Below are positions 47,707-59,661 of a stretch of 64,000 nt of DNA, in pieces. Source of the DNA: Pseudozyma flocculosa PF-1 (Eukaryota > Basidiomycota > Ustilaginomycetes > Ustilaginales > Ustilaginaceae); the NCBI RefSeq assembly GCF_000417875.1, contig NW_006920886.1:418120-482119 (forward strand). The letters run 5' to 3'. Both the position numbers and the translations under genes were made by a program. Under the pieces are notes generated by a model. The model saw only the letters and a program-made list of their open reading frames with translations, ran no database searches and had not been told where the DNA came from. Positions within the stretch are counted from its first letter, which is position 1, and every line of letters starts with the position of its first letter.

Positions 47707-48150
47707 GACGCTAGGCCGCACACGGCGGCGCCTGGCCATGCGCCTGGCTTTGCTTGCAGCAGGCGAGCCCCCTTGTCCGCTTTCCCTCCGGCCTGCTGGC
47801 CTCCGGGCCGGGGCAAGCGGTCAGGGGTCGTTGCACCTTTCCTGGCCGCTGAAAGACCCCACGCCACCTGTCGTATCAACACGCTAGCACGCCTGTGTCG
47901 TCTTATGGCTGCCTAAAAATCAAATCTGAGGATGCCTCATGGGAGCGGGAGTCGTTTGTCGTTGGTTGGCCAAATGGTTATCGGAGCAGGCTTGCCCTCG
48001 GTCCGGGCGACGCAGGGACGGGTGCGACCCGTCGGTGGCTGCGACCAGCATCGCAGGGCGCCCCATTCTCGATTCGTGTGCCTCGTACCGCTCCGCGCGT
48101 GAGGGCTGCCGCCATCACCCGCTTCCGCCTGGATCTGCCTTGCCGCGGTG
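47707..48150. other. Convergent 3' intergenic region
   Basis: 444 bases between the stop codons of the gapped gene and the SMN homologue. No gene or repeat of note. Confidence 0.6.
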
Positions 48151-49647
48151 CTACTGCTCGTCCTCGGTCGTCTTGGCTGCCGACGTCGTCTGATCCGTCG
48201 CGGGGCCACCGCCGCGATGCGCCGATGCGCTATAGAGGCCGGCGTAGTAGCCGGCATAGTACCATGCCATGGTGACGTTTTGGAACAGCTCCGAGTCCGG
48301 GTGCGGCGGTGGTGGCATCGCCATTGATGCCGGTGTCGGTGCCGATGCAGGTGCCGATGCAGGTGCAGATGGAGGTGCAGGAGTAGGAGCGCCGGTAGGG
48401 ATGGCTGTGGCGTCGGATGTCGATGGCGGGTGCGGCATGGGCAGAGGAAGAGGAGGTGGTGGTGGTGCGAGCCTCGAAGATGGGCGCGGTGGCGAGGCGC
48501 CAATCGTGTTGGGCGTCGACTCGACGATGCGACATGCCTTCCTCCACGCCGCCGTCGCCGCGGCCGTCGCGGCCGAGTGGTGCGGATCGCTTTCCGCTGC
48601 GCCGTGGCCGTTCGCGCCAGCTTGCGCCTGCGACGGCCGCGCCACTTGAGCCTGTGCTTCCTCCCGTCTCGTCGGCGTGGTCTTGTCTTCCTCCGCTCCC
48701 GACCCCGCCCCTGCCGCAGGCGCAAGCGCAGCCGCAGCCGCAGTCGGCGAGGCGTGGCCGACGCGCTGTTGCTTCTCGACCTCCTTCTTGAGGAGCGCCA
48801 CGTCCCTCCTCTGCTCTCTCCACCTCACCGCGACCCGCTTGGCCTCCCGCGCCAGCTTGCCCCCGGCAGCGGGGCTGAACCACCACAGCGCGCTCGCCTT
48901 TGCCTTTTCCTCGTCGTCGTCCGGTACGGGGTTCGTCGACGGGGCGGTGTGGAACGAGAGGTACTCCGCCGACGCGGCTTCCCAGGCCGAGATGAGCGCC
49001 GAGTCGCCCCAGATTTCGGCGTGGCTCAGCCGTCGTCCCCGCTCCGAAGGCGTCGAGGCGGTGCACTTTTGAGGGTCTTCGTCGCCGCCACCAGGCCCAT
49101 GACGGTCCGCCTCGTCGTCGTCTTCGTCGTCGTCGTCGTTGTCGGCGTCAAAGGGCGTGGGGATGATAAAAGACGGCTCGACATGCCACTGCTCGTCTTC
49201 GTCGGCATCCTCGTCCTCTGCCTCGTCATCGTATGCGCCCCGCGCCTCCTCGCCGTGGCGCCAGGAAGCCACGTCGCTCCTCCCCGGTACCCTCGAGGGA
49301 GAGGAGCGGGATCGACCGGGCCAAGTCCCGTCCGCCTTTCCCCTCTCCCTCGCCGCGCGCTTCTCGGCCCTGGTCTTGTTGCGCTTCTTTGGCCGTGCAT
49401 GCTGGCCGTTGCCGGCGCTGCGAGCGCTGCCCTGTCCAGCCCGTTTGCCGTTCGCGTTGACGTCGTCGTCTTCGTCGTAGTCGTCGCCTTCGTGGTTGTG
49501 GTGGTTGTGGTGGTGGTGGTGGTGCGATGGTGGTGGGAGAGACGAGGGAGAGGCGAGGTGGATGGCGGCGTCGGAATGCGGTAGGTCGTCGTAGCTCAGC
49601 AGTTGTCGTGCCATGGTGGCCGTGGTGGCCGTTGTGTACCGCGCCAC
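48151..49647 (-). CDS. SMN1: Survival motor neuron (SMN) homologue, no Tudor domain
   Basis: Core of the SMN complex, which loads Sm proteins on spliceosomal snRNAs. Single exon, 498 residues from the ATG at 49647; a second ATG at 49614 (MARQLLSYDDLPHSD) is an equally good start. The Gemin2-binding segment is AEIWGDSALISAWEAASAEY near residue 212. The C-terminal YG-box, which drives SMN oligomerisation, is VTMAWYYAGYYAGLYSA near 458-475 with the diagnostic YxxGYxxG spacing. I see no Tudor domain between them. Instead there is a long Ala/Gln/Pro-rich linker with APAPASAP-like repeats. The N-terminal part has a His-rich run (HHHHHHNHHNH), an acidic DEDDD patch, a basic KKRNKTRAEKRAARERGK stretch and poly-Asp. 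Fission yeast Smn1 also lacks Tudor but is far shorter (about 150 residues). Identification rests on the two end motifs and is strong. Confidence 0.87.
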   Translation of the reverse strand: MARYTTATTATMARQLLSYDDLPHSDAAIHLASPSSLPPPSHHHHHHNHHNHEGDDYDEDDDVNANGKRAGQGSARSAGNGQHARPKKRNKTRAEKRAARERGKADGTWPGRSRSSPSRVPGRSDVASWRHGEEARGAYDDEAEDEDADEDEQWHVEPSFIIPTPFDADNDDDDEDDDEADRHGPGGGDEDPQKCTASTPSERGRRLSHAEIWGDSALISAWEAASAEYLSFHTAPSTNPVPDDDEEKAKASALWWFSPAAGGKLAREAKRVAVRWREQRRDVALLKKEVEKQQRVGHASPTAAAAALAPAAGAGSGAEEDKTTPTRREEAQAQVARPSQAQAGANGHGAAESDPHHSAATAAATAAWRKACRIVESTPNTIGASPPRPSSRLAPPPPPLPLPMPHPPSTSDATAIPTGAPTPAPPSAPASAPASAPTPASMAMPPPPHPDSELFQNVTMAWYYAGYYAGLYSASAHRGGGPATDQTTSAAKTTEDEQ

Positions 49648-50466
49648 GCTATGGTCGATCGAGCGATGGACGGGAACAGGGGATGGTGCTGGGATTTAGG
49701 CGCAGAGAGAGGAAGGGTGGGAGAGAGGGAGGGCAGGAACGGAGGGAGGAAGGTGGATCGATGGGCAAGTGGTGAGAAGAGGGAAGCCCAGAACAAGCCT
49801 CGCAGACTAGACTTTCCTTGACGTGGAGGTCGGGCCTGGCCACGCGCCCCTGCCCCCTGTTGCACCCTGGCCTGCCTGCCAACTTTTTTTCCTTCCCTAC
49901 TGCAGGCTTCCCTCTTCCTTCTGACAGGCTCAGGGAACCAAGCCCGTTTGGCCGTCTCCATGCCGCGGCGATGGCCAAGAGAGACAAGGGCAAGGCCATT
50001 GCCGGTCGCAGCCATCGCTCAGCCGTGGCTAGCGAGATAGTAAGCGGCCGCGCCGAGTCCTGACACGGAAGACAGGGTGAACCATCGATGACCGAGGAGC
50101 GCTAATTGACAGGCACCGGCCGGAAACGGCGCTTGTGGCCCGCGGACCCGCGCCATCTACCTGCAAGGCTGAGGCTGGGTCCGCTCTCCTTCGACGGCGA
50201 CGGCGACGGCGACGACGATGACGGAAGCGCGAGTAACGTATAGTAGAAACGAATGTGACAAGTAATAGATAGACGCAGCCAGGGGTCGAGTGGGGATGGC
50301 GGGGGAGAGGGAGAGGGAGACGGGGATCGGGTATAGGATGCTGGGGTTGGGCCCTCGGTCTGCGTGTAAGAGAGCGGGTCGCCGATCCGCAGTCGGGCGG
50401 GTCGACGACGAGGTGCCGAGGGCGCAGCGACGGGCACAGCCGCAGCGACAGACCAGGTCGGCTGGC
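49648..50466. other. Intergenic region upstream of the SMN homologue
   Basis: 819 bases between the SMN start and the stop of the large coiled-coil gene. It contains GGGCCTGGCC and CCTGGCCTGCCTGCC at 49832-49880. A 30-codon open frame at 49971-50063 (MAKRDKGKAIAGRSHRS...) followed by a GTAAGC is too short to call. Confidence 0.5.
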
Positions 50467-53400
50467 TCAGCTCCACCAACCGCCATCGTCCTGCTCGACC
50501 TCGCGCATGATGCTGCTGGCAATCGACATGGATCTGTTGGCCGCAGGTCGGCGCGCGGCCGCGTAGTCGCCGCTCTGGCGGCTGCTGAATTCGGCCGACG
50601 AGTCGGCGGGCGTCGCCGACGCAGAAACGGCCGTGTCTTGGCCCAGCCCGTATCGGTTGCGTGCATCCGACCCGAGCCTGGGCGTCATCGCGCCGGGCGC
50701 GTGGATCGATGACCAGGCACCGCCGCTTCCGTTCGGGACCGTGGCAGCAGTAGCTGCAGCCGTCTTGTGCGGTCTGCTGCCCTCCGACGAGACATCGACC
50801 CAGCCGCCGTCGGCCTGGAACCGCTCGCGCTCGGCCAATTGACCCTTGAGCCGCGCCACCTCTTCCCGGTTCTGGGCCAGCTCGGCCTGGCAGGCCTCGA
50901 GCTCGTCGCGACCGACGAGGCTCTCCTTCATCGTGATGAGGTCCTTCTCCAGCTCCGAGAAGCGCGCGTGGTATTGCGCCACCTCGTCGCGGAGTCGCTG
51001 CAACAAGGTAGAAATGGGACACGGATGGAAAGAGGAGAGAAAGAGACGTCAGTATCGGAGGTTTCGCCCCTCATCCGCGTCAGGCAGACTTGATCGCGCC
51101 AAAGAGGTCCACGCCAAACTCACTGCTTCGCCGTCTTGGGCATCGCGCAGCCTGTCGCGGAGCTCCTCGTCGTCCTTGACCCGGTCCTCGAGCTCCTCGA
51201 GCCTCGCGGCGGCGACGGCGAGGTCCTTGGCCTGGATGTCAAAGTCGCGTGTCTTCTTCTCGGCCTCGCTCAGCTTCTGCTGGTTGGTCGCCATCTTCTG
51301 CTTCTGGGCGGCCGAGAGCGCCTGCAGGTTGGCGATCTTGGCGTCCTGGTCCGCCACGCGCTTCTCGAGCGACGCAGCCTGGCCCTCGGCCTTGGCAGCT
51401 CGCTCGACCGCCTCCTTGATCTCGGCCTGCGCACGTCGCTCGGCGGCGAGGCTGGCGTCGACACGGTCGTCGGCCCGCTTCTCGGCCTCGACGGCTTGCC
51501 GCTCGGCACGTTCGGCTCGCGCCAGCGCCTCGGCCGTCGCCTGAGCCGCCGCCTCGCGCTCGCGCGCCCGCTCCTCTCGTGCCTCGTTGAGCTCGACGGC
51601 GAGCTGCTCAATGTGCGCCTTGAACATGGCCGCCTCCTTGGCCGCCGTCTCGGTCGCCAGCCGCGCCTCGCGCGCCCCCGACTCGGACTGGAGCAATTGC
51701 TTTTCGGCCTCAAGCACTCTGTCGAGCGACAATGACTCCCTGGCCTTGGCCGAGTCGGCCTGCGCCACGGCATCGTCGCGGCTCTTCTCGGCTTCGGTCA
51801 GCTTGCTTTCGAGCTTGACAAGTTCGACCCGGTGTGCGGCGTGGTCGTCCTTCGCCGACGAGAGCTCGGCGCGGACGGCGTGGAGCTCGGTCGTGAGGCG
51901 CTGCGACTCCTCGCGCGTCGACTGCAGCGACTCGGCAAGCTCGGCCTCGCGGTCCGAAGGGCCGTCGCGCAGCTTCGAGCTGCCCATCTCCGACAGCAGC
52001 TCGTGCAGCTTCTCGACTCGCGAGAGGATGCTCGACGACGTGCCTTGGGTCTCGCCAGCGGCAGACAGGAAGATCTCGGTCTTGGCGTTGATGGCGCCCG
52101 GCAACTCGGACATGGTGCGCTCCACCTCATCCTGGCGGTCGATCATCTTCTTCGTGAAGGAGCGGATGTCCTCCTGCTTGGCGATGATGGGCTCGAGCAG
52201 CGCGATGACGGGGCTCAGGTCGACCAGGTGCTCGATCGACTGCTTGCCGATCACCTCGCTCAGCCGGCCGACGAGCGCGTCCGAGTCGACGGGGTCGCTC
52301 TTGAGGCTCGACACGATCGGGATCAGCTTGCTCAGCGTCTCTTCGGCGACGGCTTCGGCCGAGAAGCTAGGTGACCGGACCAGCTCGTCGCTCGCCCTCC
52401 GCTCGGCGCGCCGGCGCTCGCGCTCGTCGCTGATCATGGGCGCGAGGATCTCTGTGACGCGGGCAGCGATCAGGTCGCCGTTGACCGGCTCGGTGCGGAG
52501 CGTCTCGAGGTGCGGCAGGAGGTTGTTGATTAGCGCCATCTGCACGTGCTCTCCAAACGAGGAGCGCACGTCGACGAGGGCGCGATCGAGGCTGTCGATG
52601 CGCTCTTTCATCTGGTCGGCGACGAGGTGTGCCGTCTCGAGGCGGTCGGCCGCCGCCTTGTTCTGCGAGCGCGTCGCCTGCTCGTCCAGCGCCGGCTCCA
52701 AGATGGCCGAGAGCTGCTCCTTGAAGTCGGTCGCCGTGTGACGTGCGTGGTCGCCGAGCGCCAACGACAGCCGCGCCGACAGCAGCGACGCCAGCTGCTC
52801 CGACGTCTCGGTAGACAGCTCCAGCGCCTGCGCGGGTGCCGGTGCGGGTGCCGCGTCCGCACCCTCTGCCGTGCCCGCTTCTTTAGCCGCATGCTCAGTT
52901 CCGTCACGAGCGGCCAGACTCTCGGCAAACGTGCGCTTCAGCTCCTCCTTGAGGTCCTGGATCTTTACGTCTAGGATGTCCTGCACGTAGTCGAAGTCGA
53001 GCTCGCCTGCCGCGTCGAGGGTGTCGAGGTTGCCGAGCTGTTGGCGGTGAGGCGCCTCAATTGCGCGGATGGTCGTCTGCGAGTCGTCGCCTGGCGCCGC
53101 GCCGTTGTCCAGGCTCGGGCGAGCAGCCGAGGTGGCGGTAGCGGCAGCTGCAGCGGCCTTTTCCACCTTGTCGACGTAGAAGTCCATCAGCGCCTCGACG
53201 CGGCGCGAAAACGTGTCGACTATCTGCTCCTTGTCCAGCGCATCCGAGCCGGGACGGTGAACGGGCCGCACCTGGCCCATGATGGTGACCTCGTCGAGGA
53301 TCTTGCCGGCCCACCCCTCGAGCGCTTTGTCCATGCGCTCGGCCAGCTCCTCGATGAAGTCGGTGAGGCTCTCGTCGTCGGTGTCGAACGCATTGGATTG

Positions 53401-56400
53401 GGCATGTTGCTGATGGTGATGGTGGTGGTGGTGCGACGGATGGAGGTGACTCCTACGCGGCCGGCTGTCCTCGGACATCGCAGCGCTGTCGCGGGAGAGC
53501 GTGTGCTTGTGCGCCATGCGCTGCTTCCTCGACATCGGGTGCTGGTCGATCGGAGCCGGCAGCGCCATGCCGCGGTGCTCGTACGACGACGGCCGTGGGA
53601 TAGCAACCGGCGGCGAGCGGCCAAAGTCGGCCGCATCCGCCCGTTCGGCACCCCGGACGCGATCCCAGTTCGAGGCCATCGGCGTCCTCTCGAGGTCCGT
53701 CGAGCCGGCATCGGCCGCGGTCGGGTAAGTGGCCGCAAGGGCGCCACCCTCCTCGCGCTCGATCTTGCGAGCCAGGTCGGCCTCGTTGGATGGCACATCG
53801 GCCTCGCCCCGGGTCGCGCTGAGGCCGCTGGGACGACGCTGCTGGTGCTGCTCGTGAGACTCGTCCGGCTTGCGGATTGGGATCGCCTTGTTGCCTGCTG
53901 GAAGTCCAGAGGCGATGGAGGATGCTGCCGGCACGGCCTGCTCGGTCGACTCGCCGACCGCGCCAAATCCAAAGTCTGGCAGTCCGGGACGCCTAGCGGA
54001 CGAGCCGATGAGACTGGTGCTTCGTCCCCACGAGGGGGTGAAGACAGGCGCATCGGGCTTGAAGCGCGATCCTGAAGCGGTGCGCTGGCCAACGAAGCCG
54101 CCGGCGTCGAAGGGTGGGGGTCCGCGGCGCGACAACGTGCCAAAGTCACGCAGCGGTCCCTCGATCGTGGCCGTCGAGCCCTTGAGGCGCGGCGGGCTTG
54201 CGGGGCGGAGGAAGCCGTCGTCGTCGACCATGCCGTCGAGCGGGCCAAACTTCTGGCGCTTTTCGCGGCCCTGGGCTCCGCGCCCGTCGCCTTCGGCGCC
54301 GTCGACGGTGATCGACACGTTGTGGCTCGGCGTGTCGGCAGGCATCTCGAGGCGCTGCGCCCCAGGCGCAGTGAAGGTGAAGGCTCCGGGCGTGAAGGAG
54401 GGCGCGGCGGCGTTGAGGCCACCAGACCTGCCGGCCGATGTTGCGGACGACGATGGCGGCATCTGCTGGCCGGCCTTAGGCTGGGCGCGGCTGACGACGT
54501 CCCCAAAGGTGCTGGAACCGAAGCTGGAGTTGTTGATGCTGGGCAGGCGGAAGTGCGGATGCGGCTGCTCCTGCGAGTTGGCGAGGCCGTCCGGCCCTGC
54601 GACAGTCGTGCCACCAGCGCGGCGGCCGTCGTAGTCGTCCGCCCTGTCAGCATGTCCAAAGCGGAACTCTTTCGCGCCCGGATTGAGGAACGACGAGCCG
54701 GCCGAGCGCCCGAGCGTGTCGGTGCGGGGCGGCTTGAACTGGAACGGCGAGCCGGCCGAATCAGGTTGGTGCTGGTTCTGCTGATGGTGATGGTGGGCCT
54801 GGTGCTGCGAGGGCTGCGGCTGCGGCGGGAAGCGGAAGTCCTGGCTGAGACGATCACCCGAGGTGTGGCTGTGGTCGAGCGGGCCGCCAAACGTGCCGCG
54901 CTCGTCAAAGTCGGACTGTACCTCGTCCGACGGGTTGCTGATGATGTCTTGCTCGGCCCGACCGCCAGCTGCCGTCGCGGCCTTGTTCGGAACGTGGTGG
55001 GGCCAGCTTGCCTGCTTGCCGAATGCGTGCTCGAGGCCCTCGGCCTCGCCGATGCTGCTGCTGGGCAGCGTGTTGTTGGTGCCGGAGCGGGCGCGTTGGC
55101 GTCTCGTCTCGTGGCGCGCGGCCCGCAACGCAGCGCGGCGCTGGCGACGCATCTGGCGCTCCTCGCGCGCCGCCTCCTCGTCCGAGGGGTTGCTGTACTG
55201 CTCGTCAGAGGGAGTCAGCGAGTCGCGCAGGTTGTCGTCACTCATGTCCGACAGGTCATCGTAGTAACCGCCGCCATGGCGCTTGGAGTCGGCCGCCAGG
55301 TCACGCTTGCGGCTGTTGGCTCGGCGAGACCAGTGCGCCTGCCCGTCGACGCCGGCGGCCGCGGCGTCCGAGTCGATCTCCTCCTCAAAGTCCGAGGTGT
55401 CGGCGTCCTCGCTCGGGTTGGTGCGGACCTCGTCGAGGTCGTCAAGCTCGTCGTCGCCGTCCTGACCATCGCCGCCCGCGCCCTGGCGCGATGTGCTGAC
55501 CGAGATGCGCGAGGCCTGCCGGCTGTGTCGGCGCGTCTCGAGTTCTTCAAAGGCAGACGGCATCCGCGGCGTGGCCTCGGTCTCGCCCTGGTCGTCGGCA
55601 TCTGGGTCGTAGCCGAAGCCCCGCGCAAGCTCCTTCCAGCCGGCGGCCTTGCCCACAGTCGAGTTGCGCTGCGCACGGCGGCCGGCGTCGCGCCTCTGGA
55701 GGCCGTGGTCGTCCTCCTCCGACTCTTCCTCGGCCTCCTCGTCGATGCCGGCGAGGCTCGGCTCGCTGCTTCGGCGCTGGACGAGGTCCGGTTCCGAGAT
55801 CTCCTTTTCGGGGACGGGGCGGTCACCCATCGCCGGCTCGGTGGGACCCGCATCGGAGCTGGCCCGCACCATGTCGAGTGCGCTGAGGGCGGCGGGACCA
55901 AACGGTCCGCCTGAGCTGGGCATACCGAGCGACATAGTGTAGCCGTGGCCCGAGGCGGACCGCGTCTTGGCCTCCGTGCCCTCGGCCTGCCGCTTGGCAA
56001 ACGCCTCGCGGAGGGCGAGCGGCAGCGCGTCCTGGAAGCGACCTGCCGGCTGCTTCGCGGGCTCGGCGCTGGGCAGGTTCGGGTCGCCTTGAGGCGCCTC
56101 CTGCGAGGCGAGGAAGCGGTTGAGGCGGAAGTTGGCCATGTTTGCGTCTGACGGTGACGGAATCGACATGCTCTTGCTCCGGTTGCCGATACCGCTGAGC
56201 TGCAGGCTGAGGTCTGGGGTCGGTGGCTCTCCTGTTCCCATCCAGCCGCGGTTGAACGGTGGGCCTCGGTACTCATGGTCGTCGTTTCCATCGGCGATGC
56301 CTTCGTCGGCGTGGCTCGGCGGCGCTTGCGCTAGCGCGAGGGCTCGGACGCGCGCCTCGGCCTCGGCCTCGGCCAGCTTCTCCTCCATTCGGATCTCGTG

Positions 56401-57579
56401 GTACTCGTCCCAAGCGCTGAGACCGGGGAGGTAGATGTCGATAGTGTCGGGCAGACCGAGCGACGCAGGCCACGGCTCCGGATGGACGGCGCACGACACC
56501 ATGCATTCCCCGGGCATCTCGTCGGTCCAGGTGAGATCGACGTCCTCGAGCGGCTGTCGCAGGATCCACTTGCTGCGGATCGCGGCAGCCTCCTTGGCGG
56601 TGCGCAGCTTGACCCTCTCCACTCGCCTCTCCTCGGGTTCGTCCGGGTCCGCATCTGCCTCTGACTCGCCTGCCGCGTCTCCTGCCTCTGGCTGGTGCGC
56701 GAGGATTGCCTCGTCACCTGGGATGGGGCCTTCCTTGGGGATGGCGACCACCACCTTCTTTTTCGCCTTGGCAGCCAGCAGGCTCGCGGCAAATGCGGCC
56801 GGATTGAGCGAGACCGAGGGCGTCGAGTTGTGTCCCGTCGTCTTGAGAGGCGTGATGGGCGCCGGGCCGCGACCCTTGCGGTGCTTGCCGCCCCTCGGTG
56901 GACCGCCGCCCACCTGGTTCTGGGAAAACATGAACGGGCTCGACGGCGGTAGGCCGGGCGTCAGGGGCGAGACGGCGCCGTTGAGCATGTGCTGCTGCGA
57001 GTTTGGGCTGACCGAGAGCGGGATGCCGCCGGGCCCGCCGAGAAAAGTCTGGAGGCCCGTGAGCTGCACGCTGCCTGGGTTCATGCCGTGGCCAAGCCGC
57101 GGAGGAATGGGTCGCGACAGGACGGGCGACGTGGAAGCTGGCTGAAAAGGCGAAGCCTGCGCAGGATGCTGCGGGTGATGGTGATGCTGCTGGTGCTGAT
57201 GATGCTGGTGCTGGATCGAGGGGTGCGAGACGTGGTGTATCGGCATGGGCATCGCCGAGGGCGGTGGCGGCTGGTGGTGATGCTGCTGTGGCTGCGGCGG
57301 CGGGGCCATTCCTGGGACGAACGGCCTCGAGTGGACGTTCATCATGCCGTTCTGACGTGGGCTGCCGCCGCTGATCTGGTTCTGGATCTGCGAGAGCTGT
57401 GCGGGCAGAGTGCGTTGATGATGAAGGGATCCGCGAAGACATTAGCAGTAGGCTGGGCGACTCCGGCGGATCACGAGCTGTTCTTGCCGACTCACGACAT
57501 GGGGCGGCAGGAAGCTGCTTGTCGGGCGTGTGGACGGCTTGCCCGGCTGAAACGGCGGGGCCGTCGCCTTGAGATCCAT
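50467..57579 (-). CDS. Unrecognised 2295-residue protein with long C-terminal coiled coil
   Basis: Not recognised. Exons 57579-57496, 57396-51124 and 50997-50467; introns of 99 and 126 bases (GTGAGT...CAG), all junctions in frame. Exon 1 encodes 28 residues (MDLKATAPPFQPGKPSTRPT...). A Pro/Gln/His-rich region leads to a compact conserved-looking block near residues 245-345 with IRSKWILRQPLEDVDLTW and DTIDIYLPGLSAWDEYHEI. A long disordered Ser/Asp/Arg-rich region follows, with three copies of an NPSxE/D motif near 690, 765 and 850. Residues ~1370-1830 are helical. A dense Ala/Glu/Arg coiled coil runs ~1830-2190 (for example EKRADDRVDASLAAERRAQ). The C-terminus is SMSIASSIMREVEQDDGGWW followed by S. 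The layout resembles spindle-pole, polarity or nuclear-envelope scaffolds, but no family was identified. Confidence 0.85.
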
Positions 57580-58389
57580 GTCGGAAGTGGGCGACGTAGA
57601 CGACGCGGGCGGCGGGTGGTGAGAGGGAGAGAGTAATGTGGGAGGAAGGCGGCGGAGAGAGGGGTCGAGGGTCGAGGGTCGAGGCGGAAAGAGAAGCGGA
57701 GCCGTAGGTATCTATCTAATCTTGATGCGAAGCTGGCTCAGAGGATGGTCGACGACGACGACATGACCCTCGCAAACGTCTTGACTGCGGCCACGGAGCG
57801 ATTCCTGGACGTTCGAGCCCGCAGCTGGAATAGGGATATGCTGGGACAGAAGCGGTAGCCTCGAGCAAGGGTATGAACGACGTGGCTGCTCCGACGAGCC
57901 GCAGTGCAGGTGCAGTACGGTGGTGTCGGACGCGGGCAGTACGGAGAGCGACAGGAGGACCCGGCCGATCCAGGTCGAAGTCGACTTCGAGGCTGAGACC
58001 GAAGGGTAGGGGCGACGGCGAGATGCTGCAGGGATGCTGCCCTTGCCCAAAGGCGGACGGACGATGCGCTGCGCGGACGGCGATGTCAGACGGAAACGGT
58101 ATGGTGCGGGGCGGACAAGGTATAACAGGTAGCTTGAAGATGGTGGGGTTGCGAGAGGAGGGGAGGGCAGGCTGACGAGGGCGAGGAGCGGAGGAAGGAA
58201 GCAAGACGGCTCCAAGCAGGCAAAGCCGTCGAGGCAAGGCACCCGCAAGCTCGCACGCACCCGAGAGCAGACGAGGCGGGCCAGCAGGTCAGGCTGGCTC
58301 GAGGGCTGGTGAACTCTGAGCAAGCAAGGCCAAGTCCGGCCCAGCGCCACCACCACCAGCCTATGCACTGCCCGCCCGCCCGCTTGCCT

Positions 58390-58390
<1 letters not shown>

Positions 58391-58424
<34 letters not shown>
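58391..58424. repeat. (CACG)n tetranucleotide microsatellite
   Basis: Eight CACG units plus CA. Runs in the opposite orientation (GTGC) occur at 58752-58774. Confidence 0.95.
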
Positions 58425-58751
58425 CCACCTCCCCTTCGGCCATCTCGTCCCCAGCCTAGCCGGCCTCTTGCTTGCTCTTGTGGAAGCGGGGCCGACCTAC
58501 TCGCCCCTGCCTTAGGAGGGGGGGCGTTATCCAGGCTCATCGCATCCATGCTACACGCTGTCGGCCAGACAGGACAAGGCCAGCAGAAGAGCGGACACCC
58601 GGCGGCAGGGCCGAAAGGTGGAAGCCGCAACAGCAAGCAAGCAAGCAAGCAAGGAGACGACGGCGAGCGAGCTGGGCCTGGCCTGGCCTAGCCTGAGCCT
58701 CGCTGTAATCACCCGCCTGCAGCCAGCCGAGAGGCGTGGGGCGGGCCGGCT

Positions 58752-58774
58752 TGCGTGCGTGCGTGCGTGCGTGC
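58752..58774. repeat. (GTGC)n tetranucleotide microsatellite
   Basis: About five and a half GTGC units, the reverse complement of the CACG run about 330 bases to the left. Confidence 0.9.
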
Positions 58775-59634
58775 AGCCAGGCAGCCAGGCGGGCGCCGAC
58801 GGGCACCACCTGCCTGCCTGTTGGCCTGGCCAGGCCGCCGAGCCGCCGCCTGGAGCTGGACGACGACGATGTGACTTTTGGAAAAAATCGTCTGAGACCA
58901 ACACTTTTCCACCCCGCACGCACGCACGCACGCCGGCACTCGAGCAGAGGATAGGCTAGGGAAATGCCAGCCAAGCCAGCGCGCACGCAGGCAGGCGCGG
59001 CGAGGCGAGGCAGGCCGGCTAAGCTAGAAGAAACGGGAGGCAGGCAGGCAGCAGCGACCGGCCTCGGCGCGGCGAAACGACCCAACCTCGAGCCTCCCCT
59101 CTCTCCTGGCTGCAATCGGGCAGCGACCCTCCGAAATCGATCGGCTGCCAACGGCCATCGCCACTCGTCTGCATCCCCACCACCACGTCTCGAGCTCTCG
59201 TCGGTGGCGCGGCGTGGCCGTCTCTCCAGCTGTCCTCCCCGTGACGGCGGGGGCTCCCAGGGCGCACTTGGCTTGGCATGGCTTGCTTGCTCTTCCTACC
59301 CGCTGCTGCTGCTGCTGCTGCATCTGCGGCCGTGCCGTTAGAGCGTAGGGTCGGCCGACTCTAAACCGGGCAGGCAGGCAGGCAAGCAGAGCCCCACCGC
59401 CAGGCTGGCGGGCGAGGTCCGAGCGTGGATGGGCCGGGGCGGCTCGGTCAGGCCGCCTAGCACGCCAGCCACGCCGGTCGATGAGGCCTAACCTCTTGCT
59501 TGCTTGCTGCTGGGGGCATCTGCCTGCGCCCACCCCATCCCTGCTGGGCCTCGCCCGCTTTTCTTGGCCGCGCCGGGCAGAGGCAAATAAAAATTGGGGA
59601 GGGGGCCCGACCGCTCCTTCGCCCCTTTCTTCTC

Positions 59635-59661
59635 GCCACCATCGCCACCATCGCCACCATC
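59635..59661. repeat. CGCCACCAT nonanucleotide, three copies
   Basis: Three tandem copies of CGCCACCAT about 160 bases upstream of the F-box-like gene start. Confidence 0.85.

Noticed and set aside
48430..49584. 384-codon open frame antisense to the SMN homologue
   Set aside because: Shadow frame with Arg and Val runs; the SMN motifs lie on the other strand.
49971..50063. 30-codon open frame MAKRDKGKAIAGRSHRS... followed by a GTAAGC donor-like site
   Set aside because: Could be a first exon, but joining to the nearest acceptor gives no recognisable protein and quick stops; support is too thin.
54322..55914. 530-codon open frame antisense to the 2295-residue gene
   Set aside because: Shadow of the sense frame; the sense strand has consistent splice sites and protein-like composition.
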